The translations under genes were made by a program, and so were the position numbers. A stretch of DNA of 64,000 bases from the NCBI GenBank assembly GCA_050633105.1, contig JBOEFW010000001.1, positions 1 to 64,000 on the forward strand, read 5' to 3'. This stretch comes from Aureispira sp050633105 (GTDB lineage Bacteria; Bacteroidota; Bacteroidia; Chitinophagales; Saprospiraceae). Below the pieces are notes generated by a model. That model saw nothing but the letters and a program-made list of their open reading frames with translations. It was not told the DNA's origin and did not search any database. Shown one piece after another: positions 35,901 through 47,100 of this stretch (its first letter is position 1; every line of letters begins with the position of its first letter).

Positions 35901-38900
35901 TGAAGGTGGCGATGGCGGTGAAGATGCTAGTGTCAATGGACAAGATTCTGGCGAAGGCGGTGAAGGTGGCGAAGGCGGTGAAGGTGGCGATGGAGGCGAT
36001 GGCCGAGATGGTTTGAGCCAAATATTATATAGAGCTCCAATAGGAGTACCACTAGTAACGAATCAACCTAATTTTAACCTTGCAGGACAGCGAGAATTAA
36101 CAGTGAGTACGGTAGGGCCTAATTGTGTAGGAGAACGAGTCCAGTATAATAATGGTGGCCTTGTTGTTGTAACGGATTGGGCATTTGCTGTTAATGATCC
36201 TTCTGGTGCTATGCCAAGTGGTGGCCTTAATGTCGCAGGCCCTACCGCGGCAACGATATATACCAAGAAAGGACGATATACCGTTCGGAATAACCCACTC
36301 TTCTCTTCTAGTGAAACCTACAAAGGTTTTTATCAAGTCAATGCTTTGAATACAGATACCGCAGAGATTCGTACAACAGCTTTGCCCTTTAATGGGCATG
36401 CTGATACCGTTAGCCTTTGTTTGGGACAGTATGCAACTTTTGAAAGTGTGACAAGTGGGATTAATTATATTTGGGACTTTGATGGAGCAATACCGAACCC
36501 AGGGAATGTACAGGTGACTCCTAGTACTGCTTTTAATATACCAGGTGTTTATGTTGTTACCTTAGATGTAGAGACTAGTTGTTGTGGAGGAGGGATTATT
36601 GATACAATTATTCTCTTAGTGAGCCCTACACCTAATATTAGCCATATTGGCGTAAAGGATATTTGTAGCGGATCAGCAACCATATTAGATGTATCTGGTT
36701 TAGGTATTATGGATACCCTAATCTGGACACCAACACAACAACTTACTTGGTTGTCTCGTGATAGTGTATTCGTACAACCATTGGATACTATTATTTATAC
36801 CGCTACAGCTTATACCGCGGTTAATGTTAATGGACAAACAACCTATAATTATGCCTGTCCTTATACCGTAGATTTTACGGTCAATGTAAATGATAACCCT
36901 GTTATTAATTTATCATCAGTAGATATTGGTTGTACTGTTAATGGAACAGCTACAGCAACCCTGACAGGAAACAATTATGATTATGTTTGGTCAAATGGAC
37001 ATACACAAAATGGAGGAGCTACAAGTAGCACTACAATTTTTACAGAAGGAGCTTATACTGTTACTGTACTAGATAATACAACAGGTTGCGAAGACAGTGC
37101 ATCTATTTATGTGAGGCTAGATAGCACCATCCCTACGCTTTCCTTTACGAACAATACAGGAGTGAGTTGCATAGGAGCAACCGATGGTAGTATTCGTGTA
37201 GGAGGAGCAGGTGGAACAGGAATGTATAGTTTTGCTTGGAGTCCTAGTGTACCAGGCGGTAATACTAGTGGTGTAGTAACTTATACGATTACTAGTCTTC
37301 CCGCAGGGGCTTATAGTGTGACCTTAACCGACTTAGGAAATTATTGTGAAGCAATAGAAGTAGTTTCCATCGCTTCACCCAGTATTATTGTAATGGATAC
37401 CCTACAGTTGATAGCACCAACCTGCTCTAGTCAACAGGATGGTATCTTAGAAATAGAAGCTTCTGGCGGAACAGGAAGCCTACGTTATAATTGGTCTAAT
37501 GGAGCGACTACTGCCTTGATTAATAATTTAGATACAGGATTATATACGGTAACCGTTACGGATGATAATGGCTGTACATTGCAGCATTCTTTCCAGCTCT
37601 CTACTTATAATTTGAGTTTCTCTACCACTATCAATAAAACAGCTGTTTCTTGTGTTGGGACTTGTGATGGAACCGCTATGGTTGCGGTTATAGGTCCCCC
37701 AAATACGTATACTTATGCTTGGAATAACATAGCCTTTGGTAATGCTAATACCTTAACAGGGCTGTGTGCCGATACTTTTTATGTGACCATTACCGATAGC
37801 AGTGGATGTGCATTAGTGGATACACTAATTATTGATGCGCCAGATACATTACAGGTGGCGACCATAACAACAACCCCTACAGCTTGTGTTGGTGCTACAG
37901 GAACGGCTAGTGTAACGGTAGTAGGAGGAACGATGCCTTATTCTTATAATTGGTCCAATGGGCAAACAACAGCAACCGCAAATAACTTAGCGGTCGTGGT
38001 AACGCCTTATATTGTTACAGTGACAGATTGGAATGGTTGTACCACAAGAGAAATGGTACGGATTACCCAACAGGCCAATCCCGCACCTCCTATTATCAAG
38101 CCTTCACAGGTGGTATGTGCTGGAGATACACTTTGGTTGCGCAGTACAACCTTGCTTGGTAGCAGCTATCGCTGGCAAAACAACGTGACAAATTTTACGG
38201 CATATCAAAGAGATACGTTTATTTTTCCTGTTACTAGAGCCGATTCTGGATTTTATAGCCTACAAATGACCGATCCTTATGGATGTGTATCAAGCAGTCT
38301 TATGGCGGTTTTTGTTAATCCTGTACCTCAACGCCCACAAATTACAGGGCTACCTATTTGTGAAGGGGATAATTTGCGTTTGGACAATCGGAACCCCTGT
38401 GCTTGGACGGTTTGGCTTTCTCCTTCAGGTGATACTATTGGAACTTCCAATGGGATGCTAGATTTAAGTCCAATAACATTGGGGTATAGTGCTGGAAACT
38501 GGGTGGCATGGTGTGTAGATTCGAGCTTAGGCTGTGTGTCCCTCCCTTCTTCTCCTTATCATTTACGTATAGACAGTTTGCCTAAGAATTTAACTATTGG
38601 TAATAATAGTCCTATTTGTTCTAATCAATCCACTGTTCTCACAGTGGGAGCACCTAGTATTTACCAATATTTTTGGTCTTCTGATAGTTTATTAACCGAT
38701 ACTTTAGCAAGGGGAACTCGTTATACAACTCCTTCGCTTACTACTGATACAACGATTTATTTACATGCTTTTACAGGAATAGGTTGTGCAACGATACAAG
38801 CTGTACCTGTAACGATTTATAATCCTGCTCCAACAGCAAGCATCACGGCTACGGCGACAACACTTTGTGTGGGCAATAACTTGACTTTAACCGCTGATTC

Positions 38901-41900
38901 AACAGCTGTTTCCTATCGTTGGTCAAGTCCTATTGGGTTGTTAACACCAACTCAAACAATACAAATAAACAATATACAGACTGCTTATACAGGCTGGATT
39001 CAGTTGTTTGCGACAGATAATAATGGATGTACTGCAAGCGATTCGATCTACCTTACTGTTCATAATAATCCAGGACCTTTCACCTTGGTACAATTGCCTA
39101 ATACGACTTGTGGAGATAGCCTCCGTTTGAGCCATAATGGTGGTTGTGACAGTAGTTTTTGGGAAGGCCCTGCTGGGGGCGTTTATGTGACAAATGGTAA
39201 TTATTTAGCGATTGATACCTCTAACGCGGATTATCAAAATGGTGTATGGCGAGTCCGTTGTTTAAATACAACAGGCTGTTCTAGTATTTCTAATGCCTTG
39301 ACTGTTGTTTTACCAACTCCTCCAGTTGGCGCAGTCACTGTTACACCATTTATTTGTTCTGGGGATAGTGCTTATTGGCGGGTTAGACCTATTGTTGGTG
39401 TCAGTAGTTATGTTTGGTATAGTGCTGATGGGCTCTTTTCTAGCAGTGGTCGGAGCATTGGTTTAGCTAATGTTACAAGAGATAGTACTTTATATTTAGA
39501 AGTAGAACAGAATGGTTGTTTTTACACGATAGATTCTGCCCAAGTTAGGGTTCTTCCTACTGCTCCTGCTCCTGTTATTCTAGGAGATAGTATCTGGTGT
39601 GAAGGAGATGACTTGTCCTTAACAACGTCTACTGCTGCCTTGAGTTATACTTGGACAAGACCTAATGGAGGGAGTTATAGTGGTCAGAATTTCGTTCTGC
39701 CTTCTATTAACTTATCAAATTCTGGTTATTATCAATTATCAGGAACAACTATTAATCGTTGTACCACAGCTACAGATAGTATTTTTATAAGAGTACAAGT
39801 ACGGCCAACGGCTCCTGCTATTATTAGCCCTAATGTTATTTGTGGGGTAGATTCTTTAATTTTAGAAGTAGCACCAGGCGCTTGTGATAGTATGTTATGG
39901 ACGGCACCTAATGGCCGTCAATGGAGTGGTGCCCGCTTGGCCTTTGCGCCCAATACCCCAGCATATTTAAGTGGGACATGGGAAGTAGTTTGTATTGATA
40001 AAAATACAGGATGTGCTTCTCTGAGTACGTCTGTTCTTATTAATATAGGAATTATTTCAGCTCCTAGAATAGGGGTAAATAACCCTGTTTGTTTTGGAGG
40101 GAATAGTGTTTTGAGCGTAGCTAATACCATGTTTAGTACCATTTGGTATAGAGATATTGGACTGACAGATACTGCAAATGTCGGAAGAACATTACCTGTT
40201 GGTAACATTCAAGCGGATAGTACCTATTATGTGGTGCATGTTGCTGCCAATGGCTGCCAATCTGTGGCGATACCCGTAACGGTTTCCGTGTTACCAGTAG
40301 TAACGCCCTTGGATGCAGGTCCAGATCAAATCCTTTGCCAAGGCGATGATTTATTATTAACGACTACGAATACTTTTGCCAGTTATCGTTGGACAGGGCC
40401 AAGCTGGTTGGGAAGTAGTCTACGCACTTCTATCAGAACAAATGTAGATTCATTGAATGCAGGCAATTATACGATTGCTGTGACAGACGTGAATGGTTGT
40501 TCCTTTAAGGATACAGTTAATGTAGTGATACAGAATTTACCAAACGCTCCTTCGATTCTTCCTTTACAACGAATTTGTACAACGGATACACTCTTCCTAA
40601 GTTCTGATACACTCGCGGCTTGTGATTCTATGTTTTGGACCGCTCCAAATGGGCAAACTTTTGGAGGGAGTAATATACAAATCTTACCAACAGATAGCAG
40701 CAACTTTATAGGAGGGTTGTGGTATCTAAACTGTCTAGATACATTCAGTACTTGTAGCAGCCGTTCTAATGGACAATTGGTGGTTATTTTACCACCACCA
40801 ACAGTCCAAACTGCAAACAATAGTGGTCCTGTTTGTGTCGGTGGTTCGGTGACATTGAGTACTCCACCAGGAACAGGCTTTACTCGTTTTTATTGGTATG
40901 CCGATGCTAACCAAGACTCTCTTGTTGCAATTGGGCAAACGCCTACAATTAATAACATCACTACGGATACGACTTTCTATTTGGTTATTGATAATGGTTC
41001 GGGCTGTCAAACGGCTCCTATTTCAACTTTGGTAAGGGTATTACAGCCCAATACAGCTCCTGTTATAGCTGGCACTGGTTCTTATTGTGAAGGAGATGTA
41101 TTGGTGTTGTCAAGTAGAACAACTGCTGCAGCTTACCAATGGGTAGGGCCTAATGGGTTTAGAGCGACTAGTGCTAATGCAGTGGTTAGTTCATCTGCGA
41201 CGCCTATTTTATCAGGGGTATATTCTTTAACAACAGTAGATAGTATCGGCTGTTTCTCCTTAACGGACTCTATTCTTATTGTGGTGCACACTCCTGATTC
41301 TGCGGCACAATTATCAACGAATGCGCCGATTTGTACGGGAGGGCCTTTGTGGTTAGCTTCGACGGGTAATTGTAGCACTTATGAGTGGGTGAGTCCTTTC
41401 GGGAATCGCTTGATAAGTACTAGTGATACTCTTATTTTAAGTGCATTAGATTCGACTTATCAAGCAGGCAATTGGTACAGCATCTGTATCGATAGTATAA
41501 CAGGTTGTCGAGTCACTTCTGATACCATCAATGTTTCTATTCAAGGAATACCCTTGTTACTAGGGGCCAGTAGTAATAGTCCTGTTTGTGCCCAAGAATT
41601 GGTACAATTGACGGCTTCTTTAGGAGCAGGAGGAACCAGTACTTTAAATTGGTACACCGATGCCCGCCTACAAATTCCATTGCCCAATCCATTTACAGCA
41701 ACAACCAGTCAATGGGTTTATGTAAAAGCAACAAATAGTGCAGGATGTAGTACCATTGATTCCACTTTTGTTACTGTACATCCATTGGGGACAGGTAATT
41801 TATTACCAACAACAGATACCTTATGTACTAATGATGCTTTAGTGCTGCAAAGCCTTCTAATAGGGAGCCAATACCAATGGACAGGACCTAATGGTTATAG

Positions 41901-43602
41901 TAGTACGCTGCAACAGCCTGCTGCTCTTATTGCAAGTAACACTACATCAGGGGGGTATTTTTTGACCTTAACAGATCAGAATGGTTGTACGCAAACAGAC
42001 AGTATACAGATTGTTGTTAATGCACGGCCCGCCCGTCCCAACCTTTCACCAATAGCTGTTTTGTGTATAGGAGATAATTTTAGTTTATCTACTCCTGCAA
42101 TAGCTGGATATACTTATCAATGGAAACGCTGGCCACAAGGAACGGTGGTAAGCAATAACAACTTCTATACAGTTGTTGCAAGTACCGTTGCTGATAGTGG
42201 ACAATATTATGTTGTGGTCAACAATGGAGCGTGTTCGGTCAGTTCTTTGGATACTATTCTAGTCGATTTTTATAGCCCTTCAGCACCTGTCGTATTTGCT
42301 GGCATCGACCAGCAACTTTGTGGACAAACAACAACAATATTAACAGCGACAGGATTACCTATAGGTTATACTGGAACATGGACAACAAATAGTGGAGCTC
42401 TTATCAGTCAACCAACCAGCAGCAGTACAACGGTTAGTAATTTACCTATTGGAAACAGCCTATTTTACTGGACAGCGAACCAGTCGGTCTGTAATTATCA
42501 AGAAAGCGATTCTGTAGCAATTACAGTACAGGCTTTAGGGACAGATACGGCTTATGCTGGGGTTGATCAAGCCATTTGCTTGCCTGCTTCTACAGCATTA
42601 AATGCTACCAATACCACAGGAGCTAGCATTGGAGTTTGGAGTCAAAGCTCTGTTCAATCGAGTGCAGGAGTTGTTATAACTAACCCTAATCAAGCCAATA
42701 GTACAATTAGTGGTGTAGTGGCTGGGCAAAGTTATGACTTTATCTGGTCGCTCAATCGCGCGGGCTGCCCTGTTCATAGTCAAGATACTGTGCGTTTTGT
42801 GATCAATACAGCGCCAATAAGTCAGGCTTATGCAGGGGAAGATATTTATGCCTGTGGAGAGGATACCGTTTTGTTGAATGCATTGTTGACTACTGGATCT
42901 AACGGGATCTGGAGTGGAGCTAATAACCTGATTTTTGGAGACAGTAGTCAAGCGGGAACATGGGTGACAGGCTGGAACCAAGATACGACGGTGGTTTATT
43001 GGACGTTATCTGGTACTGCTTGCCGCAATTACAATCAAGACAGTATAGTGATTATTAATACAGCATTTGATGTGCTTGCAGAAGCAGATGTATTTGATAT
43101 AGTTGCTGGGCAGACAGAGCGTATCTATGTATTGAATAATGACCAATGGTTGGGAGATGGGCAAATTATGATCAATAGTACCTTAGCGAATGGACAATTA
43201 AGCAATGAGCAAGATGGGTGGTTTGAGCTAGTTGCTACAGAAGGAGATAGTCTACAGTATTTTGTCTATGAATTGTGTGCGGTTGAATGTCCAACTAATT
43301 GTGATACTGCTTTAGTGATTTTGGAAATGGAGTCAGTTGGTGCCTGTAAACCACCGAATATCTTTACTCCTAATGGTGATGGTGTTAATGATTATTTTAA
43401 CGTCCCTTGTTTAGACATTCGTCCAGCAGCCTACCTAGCCGTTTTCAATCGCTGGGGGGATCAGGTTTATGAATCTGATCGCTATGGCAACCAGTGGAAT
43501 GGAATGCACAATGGTCAACCGTTACCTGATGGGACTTATTTCTACCTTCTTCGAATAGAAAATCAACGACCAATACAAGGCTCGGTAGAAATTAAACGCT
43601 AA
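32986..43602 (+). CDS. Giant T9SS type B surface protein with beta-helix, Gly-rich loops and SprB repeats (B)
   Basis: 3538 residues. The signal peptide (1-25) leads into a domain starting SHALGGELGYRYLGN, common at the N-terminus of giant Bacteroidota surface proteins. Next come Ig/cadherin-like modules (~270-560), then a parallel beta-helix (~565-960) interrupted by glycine- and acid-rich loops (residues ~713-1010). A PKD domain (~1143-1218, YIWDFDGAIPNPGNV) follows, then four SprB-type repeats (~1389-1702, with YNWSNGATTALINNL and GLYTVTVTDDNGC). A long chain of Ig-like modules runs to the shared stalk (~3103-3450) and a type B sorting domain (3454-3538, PNIFTPNGDGVNDYF). SprB repeats occur in the gliding adhesin SprB, so a role in surface adhesion or motility is plausible. 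No catalytic domain is seen. Confidence 0.9.
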   Translation: MNCRLLSLLIIAFLCVFSGVRTASASHALGGELGYRYLGNRMYELSLYVYRDCNGIGLGNTQVVDWRGSCGTGTSSLTLQNVQEVSDLCPSTPSACNGGVGLQGVERYHYIDTVRIPHRCKNVRMSWEVCCRNASITNINNPGSTAIFVEAYLSNRRGLPRNPRPNSTPIFANTSNFRSCTGVPVSQNLGATDPDGDSLSYTLVDCRSEPMTNVQYRVGYSGTSPLGSSAPITVDPLTGAISYMATNVQVAVVCIQINEYRNGSLVGASIRDVQLRITNCSNTPPILSGINNSANFTVNTCLGQRLDFSVLANDPNISDVLTMNANTTGVFTTANFNQTANTGHFVWTPTSSDVGLHVLTVDVEDDGCPLQESNTYTYTVNVIGGEPPLTISPNHSICGGTTTPLSVSTSSTNVVSYRWFPTRGLSNTNSPTVVASPTATTTYTVEVVYSTGCTDQKSVTVNVESTPVVGVFPNNKNVCGGSTIALNATTDLLGRQFVWRNASNVIIPSTTVGTNSTTQVTLPNTTGAYVWTVEVLDTLSGCRTLETINLTVNQPGNGSSCNTIYAAVTGVATGLGTRSDPTTLEEAVKRAICNEAIIKLGTGTYYIDSALSIGSFVTLEGGFDPALNWRKTSLAGATTIIRRAINPIGIPQINWQVSAIEIRHAQGFRLQDLTIEVEDANVNDYGLSLYGIYLEDVSNYHITRVGVFTGDAAGGEDGEDGCDGEDGEDGGDGDSTGVPNSGGGGGINWVGSMGYYCVSSGPPLGMGTPVNPTGLGTNGNNGTNAMPNSFEGGAGGIGGWGAVRSSSINNGGDGGFGGLGGNPIGPMGWNLSNTGVGQGAIGNITPPTDGSDGTNGGNGPDGTDGNILLNPFHMNGRFIALKGEDGRNGSGGNGGSGGGGTRNNGNANPGASGGSGGGGGNGGHGGEGGSGGGSSFGIYIYNNGINGHVEDCEVQTGAFGIGGEGGEGGDGGEGGDGGEDASVNGQDSGEGGEGGEGGEGGDGGDGRDGLSQILYRAPIGVPLVTNQPNFNLAGQRELTVSTVGPNCVGERVQYNNGGLVVVTDWAFAVNDPSGAMPSGGLNVAGPTAATIYTKKGRYTVRNNPLFSSSETYKGFYQVNALNTDTAEIRTTALPFNGHADTVSLCLGQYATFESVTSGINYIWDFDGAIPNPGNVQVTPSTAFNIPGVYVVTLDVETSCCGGGIIDTIILLVSPTPNISHIGVKDICSGSATILDVSGLGIMDTLIWTPTQQLTWLSRDSVFVQPLDTIIYTATAYTAVNVNGQTTYNYACPYTVDFTVNVNDNPVINLSSVDIGCTVNGTATATLTGNNYDYVWSNGHTQNGGATSSTTIFTEGAYTVTVLDNTTGCEDSASIYVRLDSTIPTLSFTNNTGVSCIGATDGSIRVGGAGGTGMYSFAWSPSVPGGNTSGVVTYTITSLPAGAYSVTLTDLGNYCEAIEVVSIASPSIIVMDTLQLIAPTCSSQQDGILEIEASGGTGSLRYNWSNGATTALINNLDTGLYTVTVTDDNGCTLQHSFQLSTYNLSFSTTINKTAVSCVGTCDGTAMVAVIGPPNTYTYAWNNIAFGNANTLTGLCADTFYVTITDSSGCALVDTLIIDAPDTLQVATITTTPTACVGATGTASVTVVGGTMPYSYNWSNGQTTATANNLAVVVTPYIVTVTDWNGCTTREMVRITQQANPAPPIIKPSQVVCAGDTLWLRSTTLLGSSYRWQNNVTNFTAYQRDTFIFPVTRADSGFYSLQMTDPYGCVSSSLMAVFVNPVPQRPQITGLPICEGDNLRLDNRNPCAWTVWLSPSGDTIGTSNGMLDLSPITLGYSAGNWVAWCVDSSLGCVSLPSSPYHLRIDSLPKNLTIGNNSPICSNQSTVLTVGAPSIYQYFWSSDSLLTDTLARGTRYTTPSLTTDTTIYLHAFTGIGCATIQAVPVTIYNPAPTASITATATTLCVGNNLTLTADSTAVSYRWSSPIGLLTPTQTIQINNIQTAYTGWIQLFATDNNGCTASDSIYLTVHNNPGPFTLVQLPNTTCGDSLRLSHNGGCDSSFWEGPAGGVYVTNGNYLAIDTSNADYQNGVWRVRCLNTTGCSSISNALTVVLPTPPVGAVTVTPFICSGDSAYWRVRPIVGVSSYVWYSADGLFSSSGRSIGLANVTRDSTLYLEVEQNGCFYTIDSAQVRVLPTAPAPVILGDSIWCEGDDLSLTTSTAALSYTWTRPNGGSYSGQNFVLPSINLSNSGYYQLSGTTINRCTTATDSIFIRVQVRPTAPAIISPNVICGVDSLILEVAPGACDSMLWTAPNGRQWSGARLAFAPNTPAYLSGTWEVVCIDKNTGCASLSTSVLINIGIISAPRIGVNNPVCFGGNSVLSVANTMFSTIWYRDIGLTDTANVGRTLPVGNIQADSTYYVVHVAANGCQSVAIPVTVSVLPVVTPLDAGPDQILCQGDDLLLTTTNTFASYRWTGPSWLGSSLRTSIRTNVDSLNAGNYTIAVTDVNGCSFKDTVNVVIQNLPNAPSILPLQRICTTDTLFLSSDTLAACDSMFWTAPNGQTFGGSNIQILPTDSSNFIGGLWYLNCLDTFSTCSSRSNGQLVVILPPPTVQTANNSGPVCVGGSVTLSTPPGTGFTRFYWYADANQDSLVAIGQTPTINNITTDTTFYLVIDNGSGCQTAPISTLVRVLQPNTAPVIAGTGSYCEGDVLVLSSRTTAAAYQWVGPNGFRATSANAVVSSSATPILSGVYSLTTVDSIGCFSLTDSILIVVHTPDSAAQLSTNAPICTGGPLWLASTGNCSTYEWVSPFGNRLISTSDTLILSALDSTYQAGNWYSICIDSITGCRVTSDTINVSIQGIPLLLGASSNSPVCAQELVQLTASLGAGGTSTLNWYTDARLQIPLPNPFTATTSQWVYVKATNSAGCSTIDSTFVTVHPLGTGNLLPTTDTLCTNDALVLQSLLIGSQYQWTGPNGYSSTLQQPAALIASNTTSGGYFLTLTDQNGCTQTDSIQIVVNARPARPNLSPIAVLCIGDNFSLSTPAIAGYTYQWKRWPQGTVVSNNNFYTVVASTVADSGQYYVVVNNGACSVSSLDTILVDFYSPSAPVVFAGIDQQLCGQTTTILTATGLPIGYTGTWTTNSGALISQPTSSSTTVSNLPIGNSLFYWTANQSVCNYQESDSVAITVQALGTDTAYAGVDQAICLPASTALNATNTTGASIGVWSQSSVQSSAGVVITNPNQANSTISGVVAGQSYDFIWSLNRAGCPVHSQDTVRFVINTAPISQAYAGEDIYACGEDTVLLNALLTTGSNGIWSGANNLIFGDSSQAGTWVTGWNQDTTVVYWTLSGTACRNYNQDSIVIINTAFDVLAEADVFDIVAGQTERIYVLNNDQWLGDGQIMINSTLANGQLSNEQDGWFELVATEGDSLQYFVYELCAVECPTNCDTALVILEMESVGACKPPNIFTPNGDGVNDYFNVPCLDIRPAAYLAVFNRWGDQVYESDRYGNQWNGMHNGQPLPDGTYFYLLRIENQRPIQGSVEIKR
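35122..36015 (+). repeat. Glycine- and acid-rich coding repeat inside giant B
   Basis: Two tracts of repeated GGE/GED/GGD triplets (35122-35190 and 35868-36012) flank a Gly/Asn/Ser-rich stretch. The DNA repeats short units such as GGTGAAGGCGGTGAAGG and is locally GC-rich. Each tract begins at the end of a beta-helix rung (YGIYLEDV..VGVFTGDAAG and FGIYIYNN..CEVQTGAFG), so they look like long turn loops. A length change by slippage is possible. Confidence 0.8.
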
Positions 43603-44147
43603 ATAGCTAAGAGCTACTTTTCTCAAAAAGAGGAGCTAGATAATAAATTGTTGAAAGATGGGTTACATTTAATAGAAAGAGCCCATTTAATGGAAGATGA
43701 GAAAAAGTAACCTAATAAATAACATTTATTAGGTTGCTTACACTTGTTGATGGGTGAGCGATAAGGCGTTAATTAACTTCTGTTGTTATAGAGTGTTAAA
43801 AAAAAAACTTACTTTTGGAAGTAAACTGTTTGAAAATCTAGGAAGTGTGACTCAATAATCTTATAAACTTTCCGCTCAGTGAGTTCATAATACTTTCCTC
43901 TTTTTTTACATTGAAACAAATAATTAAAATCAATTTTATTGTACCAAGTTCTACACTTAGCTCCTTTTACACGTTCTTATTTAACTGATATTGTGATTAT
44001 ACTTAAATTTTTTAATAAATTTATATTTAGGCAATATGTAGATAAATTCCCAAACAAAATTGTAACAAAAACCTGTTATAATAAAGATATACTATCTGGA
44101 GCATGCTGTTGATAATTGGGTTCAGTAAATGGTTTAATCCCCAATGT
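43603..44147. other. Intergenic region between giants B and C with hairpin
   Basis: 545 bases, very AT-rich. A perfect 12-bp hairpin (AACCTAATAAAT-AAC-ATTTATTAGGTT, 43709-43735) lies 107 bp past giant B and may end its transcript, although no T-run follows. The remainder up to 44147 would hold the promoter of giant C, but no clear -7 is visible. No gene supported. Confidence 0.5.
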
Positions 44148-47100
44148 ATGAACATACCAAGAAATATCTCTCGAACACACCAATTCCTTTTCTACTTAGT
44201 GTTCTTACTGTTCCCTTTTTGGGGGCAAGCACAACAGACCAACTACCAAAATACCGTCACTAAATGTTATACAGGTTTTGCACCAAGTATTAACAGTAGT
44301 ACAGGAACCTTATTGGGGTTCGTGAACTTTACACCCGCCGATATTCCTGCTGGACATCGGGTCTCTGATGTTATTGTAGAAATTGTTTGGTCAAAAACTA
44401 ATGATGGATCTTGTGTATACAATGGTCCCGACGGTGCAGATCAAAGTCATGTAGGCTTTAAGTTGCAAGGACCAACAGGAACAGGAGGCTCTCGTTTTCT
44501 GGCTACGTCTACTGTTACAGCTAATAATGTTCTACCAGTAAGTACAGCTAGTTTTACAGGAATTGGAAATGTAGTATTTGATACCATCGTTTTCAAGCAA
44601 GGAGCTCCTTCTTTATTACCCGCTGGTATGCCTGTATTAGGACGTGATACCGTGAGTCCAAATAATGAGTTGCTTTCTTTTTATTATGGTAAAGACCCTA
44701 TTGGGCTTTGGCGTGTTGGAGGAGTAGATGATCCACCAGGAACAGGTCCTCCACTTTGTATTCACTCTTACTGTATTACACTGGTTACTTGTGAAGTTGA
44801 TCGTTTAGAGGCTATTTGTAAAACAACTACTACTGTAGCATTGGATTCAAGTGGTCTTCACTTAATCGGTTTTAGTGATGTTGATAGCGCTAGTGATGTT
44901 TCTTGTCGTATCAAGAACATTACTTTTTCACCTGCTTCTGTGAGCTGTTCTGATGTAGGAACAACGATCCCTGTTACGATGATGATTCAAGATCACTTAG
45001 ATAGTGTATCCGCTTGTGTCAGTCAAGTTTTAGTAGAAGATCAAGAGGCGCCTATTTTATTGGGATGTGCACCTAGTATCTATACCACACTCTATCTAGG
45101 GGCTGATGGTCGAGATACCTTTTGGTCAGATTCTCTGACCGTTACGGATAACTGTGGGCCTATTATAAAAGAAGTACGAAATATCTTTCCTTCTCCGTGG
45201 TCATCTTTTGTGGCGTTTAATTGTGTGGTTGGGGTACGACGAATCAGAGCAAGAGCAACTGATGCCAGTGGCAATCAAGTAGACTGTATTATTAATATTG
45301 AAATAATAGATACCATACGGCCATCTGCTGTTTGTGGACGAGATACCGCCTATCTAACTACAGATCCTAATGGAGAAATCACCGTTCCTGCCGTGCGGCT
45401 GGATGGAGGAAGTACGGACCCCTGTGGAGGAATTGCCAACCGTTGGGTTGGCAATCAATTTGATCCACCCCCTGTTTTTACGTGTGCAGATGTGGGAACC
45501 CACGTTTTACGATTGATTGTCGCTGATAATCAAGGTAATCTAGATACTTGTAATAATGCAGAAGTGGTTGTAATTGATACGATTGCTCCTATAGCGATTT
45601 GTAGGCAGGATACTATTTACTTAAATGCGAGTGGAGTAGCTACTACTTTTGCTATTAATATAGATGGTGGTTCATATGATACTTGTGGAATTGATAGTAT
45701 TAATGTTAATGGGACCGACAGTGTGAATTTTAATTGTAATCATGTCAACAATACACAACCAGCTATACTACACGTTTTTGACCCCAATGGTAATATGGAT
45801 TCCTGTATTAGCTGGATTGTAGTGCGCGATACTTTTGCCCCTTTAGCAAACTGTGGTACAGATACTGTTTACTTAAATGCTCTAGGGAATGCTGTAGTCA
45901 ATGCAATTGATCTTAATAACAATAGTATTGACGTTTGTACAGGCACCCAATTGAGTTTTAACATCAATGGATCGGCAACGATGGCCTTTGATTGTAACAC
46001 TGCTTTGAGTAACCCTAATGCCGTTACCTTAACAGTAAGTGATACCTTTAATAACGCTAGTACTTGTACTGCTTTTGTGACGGTGTTAGACACGATTACT
46101 CCTGTGGCAAACTGTACAAATCCTACTATTTCTTTGAATAGTGCGGGAGTTGCTACACTTACACCTGCTTTGTTGAGTGCAGGGAGTACCGATAATTGTG
46201 CTATCGTAGATAGTTCTATTAATAGTGTAGGAACAGCCTTTATTACCTATAATTGTACTGCGATTAATACGCCTCAAATAGCGAATTTGCTTGTTGCTGA
46301 TGCGGCGGGTAATACGAGCAGTTGTCAAGCTACAATAACGGTAGAGGATAATTTAGCTCCAACGGCACAGTGCTCCAATCAATTGATGGTCTCTTTGGAT
46401 GCTACAGGAATGGCAACACTGACGCCTAGTAGTATTGATTCTAATAGTACAGACAATTGTACGTTGGTTAATTATCAAATTAATGGCAGCAACAGTGTGC
46501 TTTATGATTGTAGTGATTTAGGTGTACAAACAGCCGTATTAACAATACAAGATTCGGCAGGGAATACAGCAACTTGTTCTTCTCAAATCATAGTCGAAGA
46601 TAATAATGCTCCTATTGTTTCTTGTCAAAATTTAACGGTAGCGCTCAATAACTCTGGTTTAGTAACCATTACCCCTGATAGTGTTTTGGTTTATCCTGCT
46701 ACCAACGATAATTGTGGCATTGCCAATACTAGTTTTTCTACAGGCAATAGCATCACCTTTGATTGTGATAGTATAGGCCAGCGGCTAGTGCGCGTTTTTG
46801 TAACCGATGCTTATGGAAATACATCCAGTTGTCAAACTGTTGTAACGATAGAAGATACCTTGGCACCAACAGCAAATTGTCGTCCTGTTCCTTTTGTAGT
46901 ACAATTGGATAACAATGGGGTAGGTGTTGTGACACCAATGGATATTGATAATGGAAGTACGGACCTCTGTCAATTAGATACCTTGTTAGTCAATGGTGTT
47001 GATAGTTTCTTTTTCAATTGTAGTAATATTGGTAATAGTAATACGGTGACTTTATCTGTACAAGACAGTACTGGAAATCAAGATTTTTGTACAGCAACAG

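Noticed and set aside
35122..36015. Collagen-like protein
   Set aside because: The Gly-X-Y pattern is not kept with Pro; the triplets are Gly-Gly-acidic and interrupted, and they follow beta-helix rungs.
35536..36021. A 161-codon minus-strand ORF rich in Ala, Thr, Phe and Ile
   Set aside because: It is the mirror of the glycine-rich repeat of giant B; its low-complexity sequence is an artefact of the repeated codons.
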